Source of the DNA: an uncultured Oscillospiraceae bacterium
GTDB lineage: Bacteria > Bacillota > Clostridia > Oscillospirales > Oscillospiraceae
Length of the DNA stretch: 50,894 nucleotides
Direction: 5' to 3'
Assembly: GCA_934622035.1 (NCBI GenBank)
Contig: CAKTVG010000020.1
Coordinates: 1-50,894, forward strand
Part shown: positions 25,268-34,187 of the stretch, piece by piece
Layout of the letters: each line of letters starts with the position of its first letter
Numbering within the stretch: the first letter of the stretch is position 1
Program-made: the position numbers and the translations under genes
The notes under the pieces: generated by a model
Seen by the model: only the letters and a program-made list of their open reading frames with translations
The model's database searches: none
Told to the model about the DNA's origin: nothing

Positions 25268-25962
25268 CCAACTTCAGCCGGTTCTTCCGCGGCGTTTACA
25301 TCCGCTTCTGCCAGATCGACTGGGAGAATTATCGCTGGCGCAATCTGGACAAGACAAAGCTACTGGTGCCTCTCCGCTTTTTCGCACATCCCATTGATCT
25401 GTTCAACGACATCAAGTATGAAAAGCGCGGCTCTCTCGGCATTGCCAACCTCCTACTGGCGCTGTATTTTGTCGAGGAGATCATCAATTACTTTGCAGTG
25501 GCCTACCTTTTCAGCAACAATGAGGCGCAGAGCTTCAGCGTCTGGCCGATCTTACTGCGGACGGTCGTGCTGGTGCTGCTGTGGTGCATCACAAACTGGG
25601 CTATGAGCACCTTGCAGGACGGTAAGGGGACATTCAAGGAGATCTATCTTGCAACCTGCTATGCGCTCACGCCCATGGTACTCTTTTCCGTGCCGCTGAA
25701 TCTGATCACGAACCTTATGACGCTTTCGGAGTCCATGTTCTATTCTGCCATTTCTTCGGCACTGACGCTCTGGTCGGTGGTTCTTGTGTTCCTTGGAACG
25801 ATGGTTGTACATCAATTCACGGTGCGCAAAACGATTGGTTCGATGCTGCTGTCATTGGGCATGATCATCATCATTGCGTTTCTGGTGCTGCTGGGCTTCT
25901 CCATTTCCCAGCAGATGGTCACGTTTTTAAAGACGATTATCACAGAATTGCTCAGGAGGTGA
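25264..25962 (+). CDS. YIP1-family integral membrane protein
   Basis: 232 aa from ATG 25264, which overlaps the previous stop (ATGA) and has GGGGAGAG upstream. After a soluble N-terminus with LRFFAHPIDLFNDIKYEKRGS, typical of the bacterial Yip1 family, there are about five membrane segments (from LLLALYFVEEIINYFAVAYL to the C-terminus) and the family's ATCYALTPMVLFSVPLNLI stretch. Family function in bacteria is not established. The tight coupling to the propeller and DUF5696-like genes suggests a membrane complex associated with importer 2. Confidence 0.75.
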   Translation: MTNFSRFFRGVYIRFCQIDWENYRWRNLDKTKLLVPLRFFAHPIDLFNDIKYEKRGSLGIANLLLALYFVEEIINYFAVAYLFSNNEAQSFSVWPILLRTVVLVLLWCITNWAMSTLQDGKGTFKEIYLATCYALTPMVLFSVPLNLITNLMTLSESMFYSAISSALTLWSVVLVFLGTMVVHQFTVRKTIGSMLLSLGMIIIIAFLVLLGFSISQQMVTFLKTIITELLRR

Positions 25963-25967
25963 CGGCT

Positions 25968-28103
25968 GTGCGAAAAAGAATGATTGTGCTTGCACTGCTT
26001 GTCTGTACGCTTCTGAGCGCCTGCGCTCCGACGGCCGTGCCGCAGACGGCGCAGCCTGAGCGCCCGCAGACATCGGGCAGCGAGAAGTATACGCTTTCTG
26101 TCGACCCGGAAACCTGCTGTGTTTCCGTACTGGATAAGGCCGGGAACACGGTGCTTTCGACGAACCCGGAGGACCCGCAGGAGGATGAGTTCACACCGGC
26201 GGCTTCCCTCAACAATCTGCGCTCCCAGCTCATTGTGAGCTATTACAGCGATCTGAATGTTGACTCCACCATCGGCAGTTACCTTTCCAGCGTGAAGAAA
26301 AAGACCTTCACCATTACTTGGCTGGATGATGCGCGGGTGCGCATCGACTACGATTTTTCCCGCAAAGACGAGCAGTTCATCATCCCGGTCGAGTACCGGC
26401 TGGAGGACGACTGCCTTCAGGTCCGCGTGCTGACGGACGAGATCAGCGAATACGGCGCCAAACGCATCAACCGCATTTCCGTGACGCCGTATCTTTTGCG
26501 CGGCGATGCGCAGGACAGCGGCTATCTGCTTCTTCCGGACGGTTCCGGCGCGACGGTGGACTTTTCCTATCTCAATCCCGACGCCGCAGCCTATACCGCG
26601 CAGATCTACGGGCGTAACCCCGCAGAGGCGCTGTATTATGAAGAGGGAAATCCGAAATCTGCGATGCTTGCCGTTTTCGGTGCGGATTATCGGGATCACG
26701 GCGTTCTGGCACGCGTGGACGGCAATGCTGCAGCTGGCTGGATCAACGCCCGCGCGACGGGAAGCGCATGCAGCTGGGCCTATGCCTATGCGAGCTTTGA
26801 CTACCGCGTGTTCGACACTGTGACCATCACCGGCAGCGACTGGCAGTATAAGGAATATGTTGCCGCGTCGGAGCTGGTCGAAACGGAGGATTTTTCCGTT
26901 TCGTATTACATCCTTGAACAGGGTGGACTCAATGTGCTGGCTGAAAAATGCCGTGCCACCGCCGGCGACCTCCCGCAGGCACCGGGAAAAGCGCTCAGCG
27001 CGGCGATTTATGCCTATGGAGCGACTACGCAGCGTGCGGCGGTGCTGGGGATTCCCTACACGAAAACCGTTACGGCAACGGAATTTTCGGATATTTCTGA
27101 AATGCTTGACGCTCTGGACGCCGAAGATGGCTCGGTTGTAGTCCTGCTGTGCGACTTTGACAAGGCCGCATTGAAGGAAAATTACCCTGGCACGATCAGA
27201 TGGAGCGGTGATTGCGGCGGGAATTCCGGCTTTGCAGCGCTGAAAGACGCCTATCCGGAGGCTTCCTTCTATTGCATTGAAGATTTGCTTTATGAGCCGA
27301 ATTCGTCCTTCCTCTGGGCAAAACAGGGGCGTTTTGCGAAAATGGTCAGCCGCGAAAGTCTGGCGCGCTATACCTATTCTCCCGTGACCTACGCCTATAC
27401 CGCGAGCGACCTCTATGGAATGAGCCTGCCACGCCTGATTTCCCGCGCAGGGAAAGCGCTGGACAAGGCGGACTGCGGCGTGGTGATGAACTATCTGGGC
27501 AGCGAGCTCTATGGGGATTACAGCGGCGCGGACGGCGCTACACGCAGCGCTTATCTGCGTGCGATCGAGGCGATGCTGGAGGAAAAGGGAAGCGGCAATG
27601 CCGTCGAGGGTGGAAATGAATACGCCATCGGCCAGGCCGACTTCAACTACAACATTCCCGTGAATTCCTCTGCTTATGCGATGCAGACGCAGTCGGTGCC
27701 GTTTTTGCAGATGGTCTATCACGGCAATGTCCTGCTGGTTTCCACGGCACTGAACCTGACAGAGAATCCGCAGAAGGAGCTTCTGAGCTGCATCGCAAGC
27801 GGGACTGTGCCCTGCTTTGCCGTGACGGCGATGGAAAATGAGAACCTTCGCCGCAGCGAGTATAAGGATCTGTTTGGCACCTGCTTTGCCGCGCAGGAGG
27901 AAACAATCACCGAACTTCTTGACCGAACGAAGGATTACTATCAGACAATTTATGATCAGCATATCATCGATTACGAGTGTGTCAACGGCGTCAGCGTGAC
28001 GACCTTTGAAGACGGCGTCCGCGTGATCGTGAATTTCAACCGTCGGGCAGCCGAATATGAAGGCCGCCAGATCGCAGCGATGGACTTTGAGATCATCCAA
28101 TAA
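25968..28103 (+). CDS. DUF5696-like lipoprotein
   Basis: 711 aa. GTG 25968 is chosen: AGGAGG (25954-25959) is 8 bp upstream, whereas the in-frame GTG at 25959 overlaps that site. Lipobox LLSAC near residue 20. The N-terminal ~270 residues are beta-rich (YTLSVDPETCCVSVLDKAGN, VRIDYDFSRKDEQFIIPVEYRL, GYLLLPDGSGATVDF) and resemble the galactose-mutarotase-like super-sandwich that precedes catalytic barrels. The rest contains barrel-like stretches (NYLGSELYGDYSGADGATRSAYLRAIEAM). I recall this architecture as DUF5696, an uncharacterised group beside ABC sugar importers. It may be an extracellular carbohydrate-active enzyme; no catalytic pair can be named. Confidence 0.6.
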   Translation: MRKRMIVLALLVCTLLSACAPTAVPQTAQPERPQTSGSEKYTLSVDPETCCVSVLDKAGNTVLSTNPEDPQEDEFTPAASLNNLRSQLIVSYYSDLNVDSTIGSYLSSVKKKTFTITWLDDARVRIDYDFSRKDEQFIIPVEYRLEDDCLQVRVLTDEISEYGAKRINRISVTPYLLRGDAQDSGYLLLPDGSGATVDFSYLNPDAAAYTAQIYGRNPAEALYYEEGNPKSAMLAVFGADYRDHGVLARVDGNAAAGWINARATGSACSWAYAYASFDYRVFDTVTITGSDWQYKEYVAASELVETEDFSVSYYILEQGGLNVLAEKCRATAGDLPQAPGKALSAAIYAYGATTQRAAVLGIPYTKTVTATEFSDISEMLDALDAEDGSVVVLLCDFDKAALKENYPGTIRWSGDCGGNSGFAALKDAYPEASFYCIEDLLYEPNSSFLWAKQGRFAKMVSRESLARYTYSPVTYAYTASDLYGMSLPRLISRAGKALDKADCGVVMNYLGSELYGDYSGADGATRSAYLRAIEAMLEEKGSGNAVEGGNEYAIGQADFNYNIPVNSSAYAMQTQSVPFLQMVYHGNVLLVSTALNLTENPQKELLSCIASGTVPCFAVTAMENENLRRSEYKDLFGTCFAAQEETITELLDRTKDYYQTIYDQHIIDYECVNGVSVTTFEDGVRVIVNFNRRAAEYEGRQIAAMDFEIIQ

Positions 28104-28120
28104 AATCGGAGGGAAACAGC

Positions 28121-30445
28121 ATGAGTACCGCAAAAATCGACACCCACAATGGCACACCCGCTCTTGAGATCAACGGCGAAGCCTTCTCCTTGATGGCTAT
28201 GACCACGCGCATCAAGGATGACGAATATCTCCGCGGCCTGCGGAAGGCGGGTGTCCGTATTTTCTTCGTTTTTGCCAACACCGACTGGCTGCGCCCCGGC
28301 AAATCGCTGGAAGAATCGCAGGACTGGCGGGAGTGGGGCGGTTTCGCCTCCTTCCAGACCGAGGCCGAGCAGCTGCTGCGGGTCGTCCCGGATGCGTATA
28401 TCATCGTGCGCATCGGGATGCATCCGCCTGTGAGCTGGATGGAGAGCCATCCGGATGATCTGCTGCGCTACTCTGACGGCAAGACCATGCCCTGCGTCAT
28501 CAATTCCGAAGTGCATTACGACCGCGTGCCGGGCTGCTATTCTCTGTGCTCCGATGCATGGCGCAAGGACGGCGGTGAGGCGCTGATGCACTTCTGTGAT
28601 CAGGTGGAACACAGTCCCCTTGCAGACCGCGTGATCGGCTATTTCCTCGGCGCGGGCGGCACATCGGAATGGTATTATGTAAATCAAATCACGGAAGCCG
28701 GCATGAATAAGTATGCCGATATTTCTCCTGCCTTCCGGAGGGAATACGGACGCATCCTGCGCGAGCACTACGGTACCGAGGAGAATCTGCGCGCTGCGTG
28801 GAAAAAGGACGATGCGACCTTTGAAAATCCCGGCATCCCTGATCTGCATGAGCGCGAGTACGTGGACATCGACAAGCTGATCATCCACTCGCTTGTGACC
28901 TTTGAATGTGCCGACCGCATCGACGACGGAATCCACTACAACAATCAGGAGCCGACGCGCAAGGGCGTGTTCCTGAATGTCAATGGCTACCGCCATGTCT
29001 ACGATTTCTTCAATGCGTGGCACGAGGGCACGGCCAATACGCTCATCCACTTCGCGCGCCTTTTGAAGCAGCGCGAGCCAGACACGCTTGTCGGTTCTTT
29101 CTACGGCTCCCTTGGCTGCACGGATTACTACGGCTCCAGCACGACGACAGGAACGCGCAAGATCCTCGACTCCGGCGTGGTGGATTTTTTGGCCGCGCCC
29201 GGCGTTTATAACAACCGCTGGCCGGGCGGCTACATCGCCCAGCGCGAGGTACAGGATTCCTTTACGCTGCGCAAGATGCTCTTCCTCTCCGAAGAGGACA
29301 GCCGCACGCATCTGGACTGCGATTTCTACCGGGATGCAAACAATTTCTTTGATATTCAGGACACACTTAACACGCTTAAGCGTGATTTTGCCCGCAATCT
29401 CTGCGAAAACACCTTCGCATGGTGGTTCGACCAGCATCAGAACGGCGGCCGCTATAAGCACGAGGATATCTACAAAATGATGGCCGTGCAGCAGCGCGCG
29501 GCGTTCGAGGCTGCAAAGCACGGCAGCCCCAAAGCCAACGAGATTGCTGTGATCTATGACGAGGAAAGTATCCATCTGGTGTCCAAGGGCGTTAACAGCA
29601 CCATGCTCGACTTTTACCGCACGTCCGATCTCGGACGTATTGGCGCGCCGGTGGACTATTACTTCCACGATGACCTCACGAACGAGGCGATGCCCGATTA
29701 CAAGCTCTATCTGATGCTCAACACCTTCTGCCTGACGGATGCCGAACGCGAGGCCATCCGCCAAAAAGCTGCGAAGAACCACGCCATGGTCGTTTGGCTC
29801 TATGCACCGGGCTTTGTGAACTTCGACCGCGAAACGCCCATGGACGCGGAAAACATCTCCGAGCTGACCGGCATGAAGGTCAACTGCATCAACGAAACCC
29901 ATTCGGTCAAGTTCCGCATCACCGACCCGAAGCATCCCGCGCTGCGCTACGCCGTGGCGGACCGCTTTTACGGCTGGATCGACCGTGAGGTGTGCAGCAC
30001 CATCTGGGTCGGCTCCGTGCTGGACGTCCCGTTCCTGAACCCCTGCTTCACGATCGAGGAGGGCGAGGGCATTACGGTGCTCGGCCGCTACTGCATCGAC
30101 GGCAAGCCTGCACTTGCGATGAAGGACACCGGCGATTTTGTCAGCGTCTACTGTACCACGCAGATCCTGCGCGCGGAGCTTCTGACCTCGCTTGCCGCGT
30201 ATGCAGGCTGCCATATTTACGGCTATGAGGACGACTGCATCTATGCGAACGAGAATTTTGTGAACATTCACGCCGAGAATACCGGCAGGCATGTCCTGCA
30301 TTTCAAGCATAAATGCAGCCCCTATGAGATCTACGAGGGGAAATACTATGGCAAAGAGATCGACACGCTGGAACTGGAAATGTATCGAGGACAGACCCTG
30401 ACCTTCTCCGTCAACGACCGCCTCAGTGAAAGCCTGAATCAATAA
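28121..30445 (+). CDS. GH42-like (clan GH-A) glycoside hydrolase homologue
   Basis: 774 aa, no signal peptide, so cytoplasmic. AAATCGGAGGG before the ATG is a good ribosome site. Residues about 30-440 look like a TIM barrel (LRKAGVRIFFVFANTDWL, VPDAYIIVRIGMHPPVSWM, RVIGYFLGAGGTSEWYYVN). Residues about 465-600 resemble the GH42 middle (trimerisation, Rossmann-like) domain: NEIAVIYDEESIHLVSKG, YKLYLMLNTFCLTDAEREAI, AMVVWLYAPGFVN. Glu in GGTSEW is a candidate acid/base and Glu in FLSEEDSRTH a candidate nucleophile, but the normal GH42 'NE' motif is not evident. Substrate is therefore open; beta-galactosidase is one possibility. It sits next to an alpha-galactosidase. Confidence 0.6.
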   Translation: MSTAKIDTHNGTPALEINGEAFSLMAMTTRIKDDEYLRGLRKAGVRIFFVFANTDWLRPGKSLEESQDWREWGGFASFQTEAEQLLRVVPDAYIIVRIGMHPPVSWMESHPDDLLRYSDGKTMPCVINSEVHYDRVPGCYSLCSDAWRKDGGEALMHFCDQVEHSPLADRVIGYFLGAGGTSEWYYVNQITEAGMNKYADISPAFRREYGRILREHYGTEENLRAAWKKDDATFENPGIPDLHEREYVDIDKLIIHSLVTFECADRIDDGIHYNNQEPTRKGVFLNVNGYRHVYDFFNAWHEGTANTLIHFARLLKQREPDTLVGSFYGSLGCTDYYGSSTTTGTRKILDSGVVDFLAAPGVYNNRWPGGYIAQREVQDSFTLRKMLFLSEEDSRTHLDCDFYRDANNFFDIQDTLNTLKRDFARNLCENTFAWWFDQHQNGGRYKHEDIYKMMAVQQRAAFEAAKHGSPKANEIAVIYDEESIHLVSKGVNSTMLDFYRTSDLGRIGAPVDYYFHDDLTNEAMPDYKLYLMLNTFCLTDAEREAIRQKAAKNHAMVVWLYAPGFVNFDRETPMDAENISELTGMKVNCINETHSVKFRITDPKHPALRYAVADRFYGWIDREVCSTIWVGSVLDVPFLNPCFTIEEGEGITVLGRYCIDGKPALAMKDTGDFVSVYCTTQILRAELLTSLAAYAGCHIYGYEDDCIYANENFVNIHAENTGRHVLHFKHKCSPYEIYEGKYYGKEIDTLELEMYRGQTLTFSVNDRLSESLNQ

Positions 30446-30463
30446 AAGAAAGGACGCTTTGCG

Positions 30464-32644
30464 ATGATCGTCTACAACGCCCCGTTTTTCTTTCTGGAAA
30501 CTGCAAAGACCAGCTACATCATGCGCCTGACGGATGAAGGCCTGCTTCAGCACGTTTACTACGGGAAAAAAGTCCCGCGGGACGACTTTACCTATTATAA
30601 TATCTACCGCTGCTGGGCGTTCGATCCGGTCGTCCCCACAAAGAACGGCATTGACAGTGTCAACGCGCTGCCGCAGGAGTATCCGACCTTTGGCCGCGGC
30701 GACCTGCGCCAGCCCGCGCTCGTCGTGGAGGATAAAAAGGGAAGAAGAATCAATTTTCTGACCTATCTTCGTCATGAGCTGCGCGAAGGGCGTGAGCCGC
30801 TGCCCGGTCTGCCCTGCCTGAACACGGAGCTGCAAGGGGTGCAGACGCTCGTGATCACGCTGCAAGATGAGATCACGAGCGCAGAAGTAAAGCTGCATTA
30901 TGTTATTTTTCCGCAAGAGGACGTCATCTCGCGCTATACCGAGGTGCGCAATCCCACCGATGCGCCCCTGCATCTGCACAAGGCTGACAGCCTCTCCATC
31001 GATTTTGAGCGCGGGAATTTTGACTTTATCTCGCTTGAGGGCGCATGGGCGCGCGAACGCTATGTTGCCCGCCGCCGCGTCTGTCAGGGAACGACCAGCA
31101 TCGAAAGCCGCCGCGGCTCGTCGAGCGCCATGCTCAATCCCTTTGCCGCGCTGGCGGATGCGGAAGCCACCGAAACGAGCGGCGAGGTCTACGGCGCTGC
31201 CTTCGTTTACAGCTCGGATTTCCGCATTCTGGCTGAGGGAAACCAGATGGAAAACACCCGCTTTCAGGTTGGTCTCAATCCGGAAACCTTTTCGTGGAAG
31301 TTGGAGCCGGGCGAGTGCTTCACCACGCCGGAGGCGCTGATCACCTATTCCGCCGAGGGCTTCGGCCGGATGTCGCGCAATTTTCACCGCGTCAGCCGCA
31401 GCCACCTGGGAAAATCCGCGCAGAAGGGCCTGCGGCATCCCATTGTTGCCAACAACTGGGAAGCAACCTATTTTGATGTCACCGAGAAAAAACTCGAAAA
31501 ACTGATTCAGAGCAGCAGCGACCTTGGCATTGATACGTTCGTTCTGGACGACGGCTGGTTCGGCCACCGTGATCTTGACGACAGTTCGCTCGGCGACTGG
31601 TACGTTTTTACCGAGAAATTCCCGCACGGCCTACAGCATATTGCAGACCTCTGCCGTGCACACGGCATGAACTTTGGCATCTGGTTTGAGCCGGAGATGA
31701 TCTCTCCGAACAGCCACCTCTACCGTGCCCACCCCGACTGGTGCATCCACTGCGAGGGATTCACGCCGCGCCAGACGCGCCAGCAGCTTGTGTTGGATAT
31801 GAGCCGTCCGGAGGTCGTCGAGAACATCTATGCGCAGGTTGCGGAGATCCTGTCGAGCTGCGACATCACCTATGTCAAGTGGGACTGTAACCGCAATATT
31901 TCCGATAACGGCTCTGAAGCGCTTACGCCTGACCGCCAGCTGGAGCACACACACCGCCAGATGCTGGGCGTCTACGAGCTGATGCGCCGCCTGACCGAGC
32001 ATTTCCCTAATGTCTTTTTTGAGGGCTGTTCCGGTGGTGGCGGACGCTTTGATTTCGGAATTCTTTATTATATGCCGCAGATCTGGACGAGTGACGACTC
32101 CGACGCCGTCGAGCGCCTGAAGATCCAGTACGGCACGAGCTTTGCCTATCCGCCTGCAAGCATGGTCGGCCATGTGTCCGCCTGCCCGAACCACCAGACA
32201 GCGCGAGCCTGCTCTTTCGCGACGCGTGGTGAGATCGCCCAGATGTGCAACTACGGCTATGAGCTGGACATCGGCCGGCTTTCCGAGGAGGAGCGGCGGC
32301 AGATCGCGCGGCAGACTGCGCACCACAGAGCGCTTGAACCGCTTCTCCGCGACGGTGAATTCTACCGTCTGTCCAGCCCGTTTTCGGGCAATGTCTGTGC
32401 GTGGGAGCTAGTTTCGGATGACCGCAGTCGCGCCTATGTGATGGCGGGATTCCAGACGCCCAAGGCAAATCCAACCGCTCAATATCTGCGCCTGCAGGGG
32501 CTTGACCCGGATGCCAGGTACCGCGTCGAGCAGCTCGATCTTACGATATCGGGCGCGACCCTGATGAACGCGGGCCTGCCACTGCGGATGCCCTTTGAGG
32601 CATATCCCGTTGTGGCATTTGACCTTCTCTGCGCGGAGGGTTGA
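30464..32644 (+). CDS. GH36 alpha-galactosidase
   Basis: 726 aa, cytoplasmic, AAAGAAAGGA before the ATG. Removes alpha-1,6-linked galactose from galacto-oligosaccharides or galactomannan side chains. Domain order is that of bacterial GH36: N-terminal beta super-sandwich, TIM barrel from about residue 320, and a small C-terminal sandwich. Barrel motifs are intact: FVLDDGWFG, GIWFEPEMISP, YVKWDCNR with nucleophile Asp474, and WTSDDSDAVERL with acid/base Asp544. The 70-residue spacing equals that in characterised Geobacillus enzymes (478/548). Confidence in family and reaction is high; the natural substrate is inferred from the beta-mannosidase in the same run. Confidence 0.95.
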   Translation: MIVYNAPFFFLETAKTSYIMRLTDEGLLQHVYYGKKVPRDDFTYYNIYRCWAFDPVVPTKNGIDSVNALPQEYPTFGRGDLRQPALVVEDKKGRRINFLTYLRHELREGREPLPGLPCLNTELQGVQTLVITLQDEITSAEVKLHYVIFPQEDVISRYTEVRNPTDAPLHLHKADSLSIDFERGNFDFISLEGAWARERYVARRRVCQGTTSIESRRGSSSAMLNPFAALADAEATETSGEVYGAAFVYSSDFRILAEGNQMENTRFQVGLNPETFSWKLEPGECFTTPEALITYSAEGFGRMSRNFHRVSRSHLGKSAQKGLRHPIVANNWEATYFDVTEKKLEKLIQSSSDLGIDTFVLDDGWFGHRDLDDSSLGDWYVFTEKFPHGLQHIADLCRAHGMNFGIWFEPEMISPNSHLYRAHPDWCIHCEGFTPRQTRQQLVLDMSRPEVVENIYAQVAEILSSCDITYVKWDCNRNISDNGSEALTPDRQLEHTHRQMLGVYELMRRLTEHFPNVFFEGCSGGGGRFDFGILYYMPQIWTSDDSDAVERLKIQYGTSFAYPPASMVGHVSACPNHQTARACSFATRGEIAQMCNYGYELDIGRLSEEERRQIARQTAHHRALEPLLRDGEFYRLSSPFSGNVCAWELVSDDRSRAYVMAGFQTPKANPTAQYLRLQGLDPDARYRVEQLDLTISGATLMNAGLPLRMPFEAYPVVAFDLLCAEG

Positions 32645-32648
32645 GCCT

Positions 32649-34172
32649 ATGCAAACGAAACAACTGGCCGCGCTTGCGCTGACCCTTATGCTGACGCTTG
32701 CACTTTTGGCGGGATGCGGGCAGCAGACGAGCAAATCTCTTTCGATCGAAACGACTACGGAGCTGGCGCCACTCTGTGGGACGCAGGATGATTTTCTGGA
32801 GTATAACCCCGACCGCGGCTGGCGCCTTGAGGCATTTATCAACGTGGCCAATACCATTGGCGACGGCATGAGCGATCAGCCGGAGCCGGAAAAGGTCGTC
32901 ACCGTTGCCCTCGACCGCTATCACAAATACCGCCCGCAGCTCTGTCAGGTGTACTTCTATCTGACGGGCTATAAAAGCACGGAAGTGATTCCGCAGGAGG
33001 GGTTTGACCGGATGCAGCGCGTCTTTGACGCTGCCAGGGAGCGAGGGATCAAGCTCATTGTCCGCTTCGCCTACGAAAGCGATATGCAAGGTACTGGGGA
33101 AGCGGCGGACGAGATCATGCTCGCGCATATGAAGCAGCTTCGGCCTCTTCTTGAGGAAAACGTGGAGCTGATCCACACCGTTGAAGCCGGATTCCTCGGC
33201 GCATGGGGTGAGTGGCATTCATACAAGATGGAGCACGACGAGCTTGTGCTTCTGAAGGGAATTCTGGATATGGTTCCGAAGCAGCTTTATGTGCAGGTGC
33301 GCTATCCGCGCGTGAAGAACGTCCTTATTTATGCCGAACCGGAGAATCCGAATCTCAGCCGTATGGGCTACCATGACGACAGCTTCTTCGGCTGGCAGAG
33401 TGCGGCCTATAACGATGGCCTCAACCCGTGGGAGGAATTCTGGGAGCAGATGCGCAAGGAATCTGCCTATGGCCCGGAGGGCGGAGAGATGTTCTGGGGC
33501 TGCCAGTACGACCTAAATCTCTGGGATCCCACGACGGGCGAGATGGCCATCCGCAAATTCAGCGCCTTCCACCAGAATACCTTCAGCCTTTACCACAGTT
33601 TTATCGAAGAACAATACACCGCATGGGCCACGCCCGGCGAAGGCTATTACAGTATGCTCGACTGGCAAACCGAGCCTGTCACGCAGGAATGGCTCACGGA
33701 GCACAAGGTCGCGTTTGATCCCCTCTGGTTTCAGGATGAAAACGGCCAGCCGCTGGAGCGCACTGCCTTTGAATTTGTCCACGACCATCTGGGTTATCGC
33801 CTGCGCGCGTTGGATGTGACGCTGAACGGGAATCTTGGCTGCGGGGAGAATCTGAACGTTACGCTGACGCTGAAAAATACGGGCTTCTCCGCGGCGTTTC
33901 ATCTGGAAAGCGGCTTTGCCGTTCTGGACAGGGACGGAGCAGTTGTTTCCACGGTCGCGGCGGGCGACCCCACGACGTGGCTTTCCACAAGCACGAGCAG
34001 CAGTGAGCCGCTGACGCATACCGTGTCGGCCACGCTGACGCTTCCTGAACTTTCGGGAACATATCAGATCGCTTTCTATCTGAAAAATTCTGCCGGAACG
34101 GGCGCGCGTCTTGCCAATGACCTGCAATACATCAACGGTTATACCGTTCTTGCAACAGTTGAAATTCCCTGA
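32649..34172 (+). CDS. DUF4832/DUF4874-type lipoprotein (paralogue 2)
   Basis: 507 aa from ATG 32649 (GGAGGG about 7-12 bp upstream, inside the end of the previous gene); the open frame further left is discarded because the signal peptide MQTKQLAALALTLMLTLALL begins here. Lipobox LLAGC. Same layout as the product of 14342-15823: YNPDRGWRLEAFINV, QLCQVYFYLTGYKS, KLIVRFAYESDMQGTGEAADEIMLAHMKQL, AGFLGAWGEWHSYK, then a C-terminal sandwich with FYLKNSAGTGARLANDLQY. The conserved Glu-Trp-His loop of the barrel is kept, which supports both copies being active. Two extracellular copies far apart in one operon suggest slightly different substrates. Confidence 0.75.
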   Translation: MQTKQLAALALTLMLTLALLAGCGQQTSKSLSIETTTELAPLCGTQDDFLEYNPDRGWRLEAFINVANTIGDGMSDQPEPEKVVTVALDRYHKYRPQLCQVYFYLTGYKSTEVIPQEGFDRMQRVFDAARERGIKLIVRFAYESDMQGTGEAADEIMLAHMKQLRPLLEENVELIHTVEAGFLGAWGEWHSYKMEHDELVLLKGILDMVPKQLYVQVRYPRVKNVLIYAEPENPNLSRMGYHDDSFFGWQSAAYNDGLNPWEEFWEQMRKESAYGPEGGEMFWGCQYDLNLWDPTTGEMAIRKFSAFHQNTFSLYHSFIEEQYTAWATPGEGYYSMLDWQTEPVTQEWLTEHKVAFDPLWFQDENGQPLERTAFEFVHDHLGYRLRALDVTLNGNLGCGENLNVTLTLKNTGFSAAFHLESGFAVLDRDGAVVSTVAAGDPTTWLSTSTSSSEPLTHTVSATLTLPELSGTYQIAFYLKNSAGTGARLANDLQYINGYTVLATVEIP

Positions 34173-34187
34173 CACAGGGGAGAGAGT

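Noticed and set aside
25812..31627. Two very long minus-strand open frames opposite the DUF5696-like, GH42-like and GH36 genes
   Set aside because: The plus-strand proteins have intact family motifs and coupled starts. The reverse frames are a side effect of GC-rich third positions.
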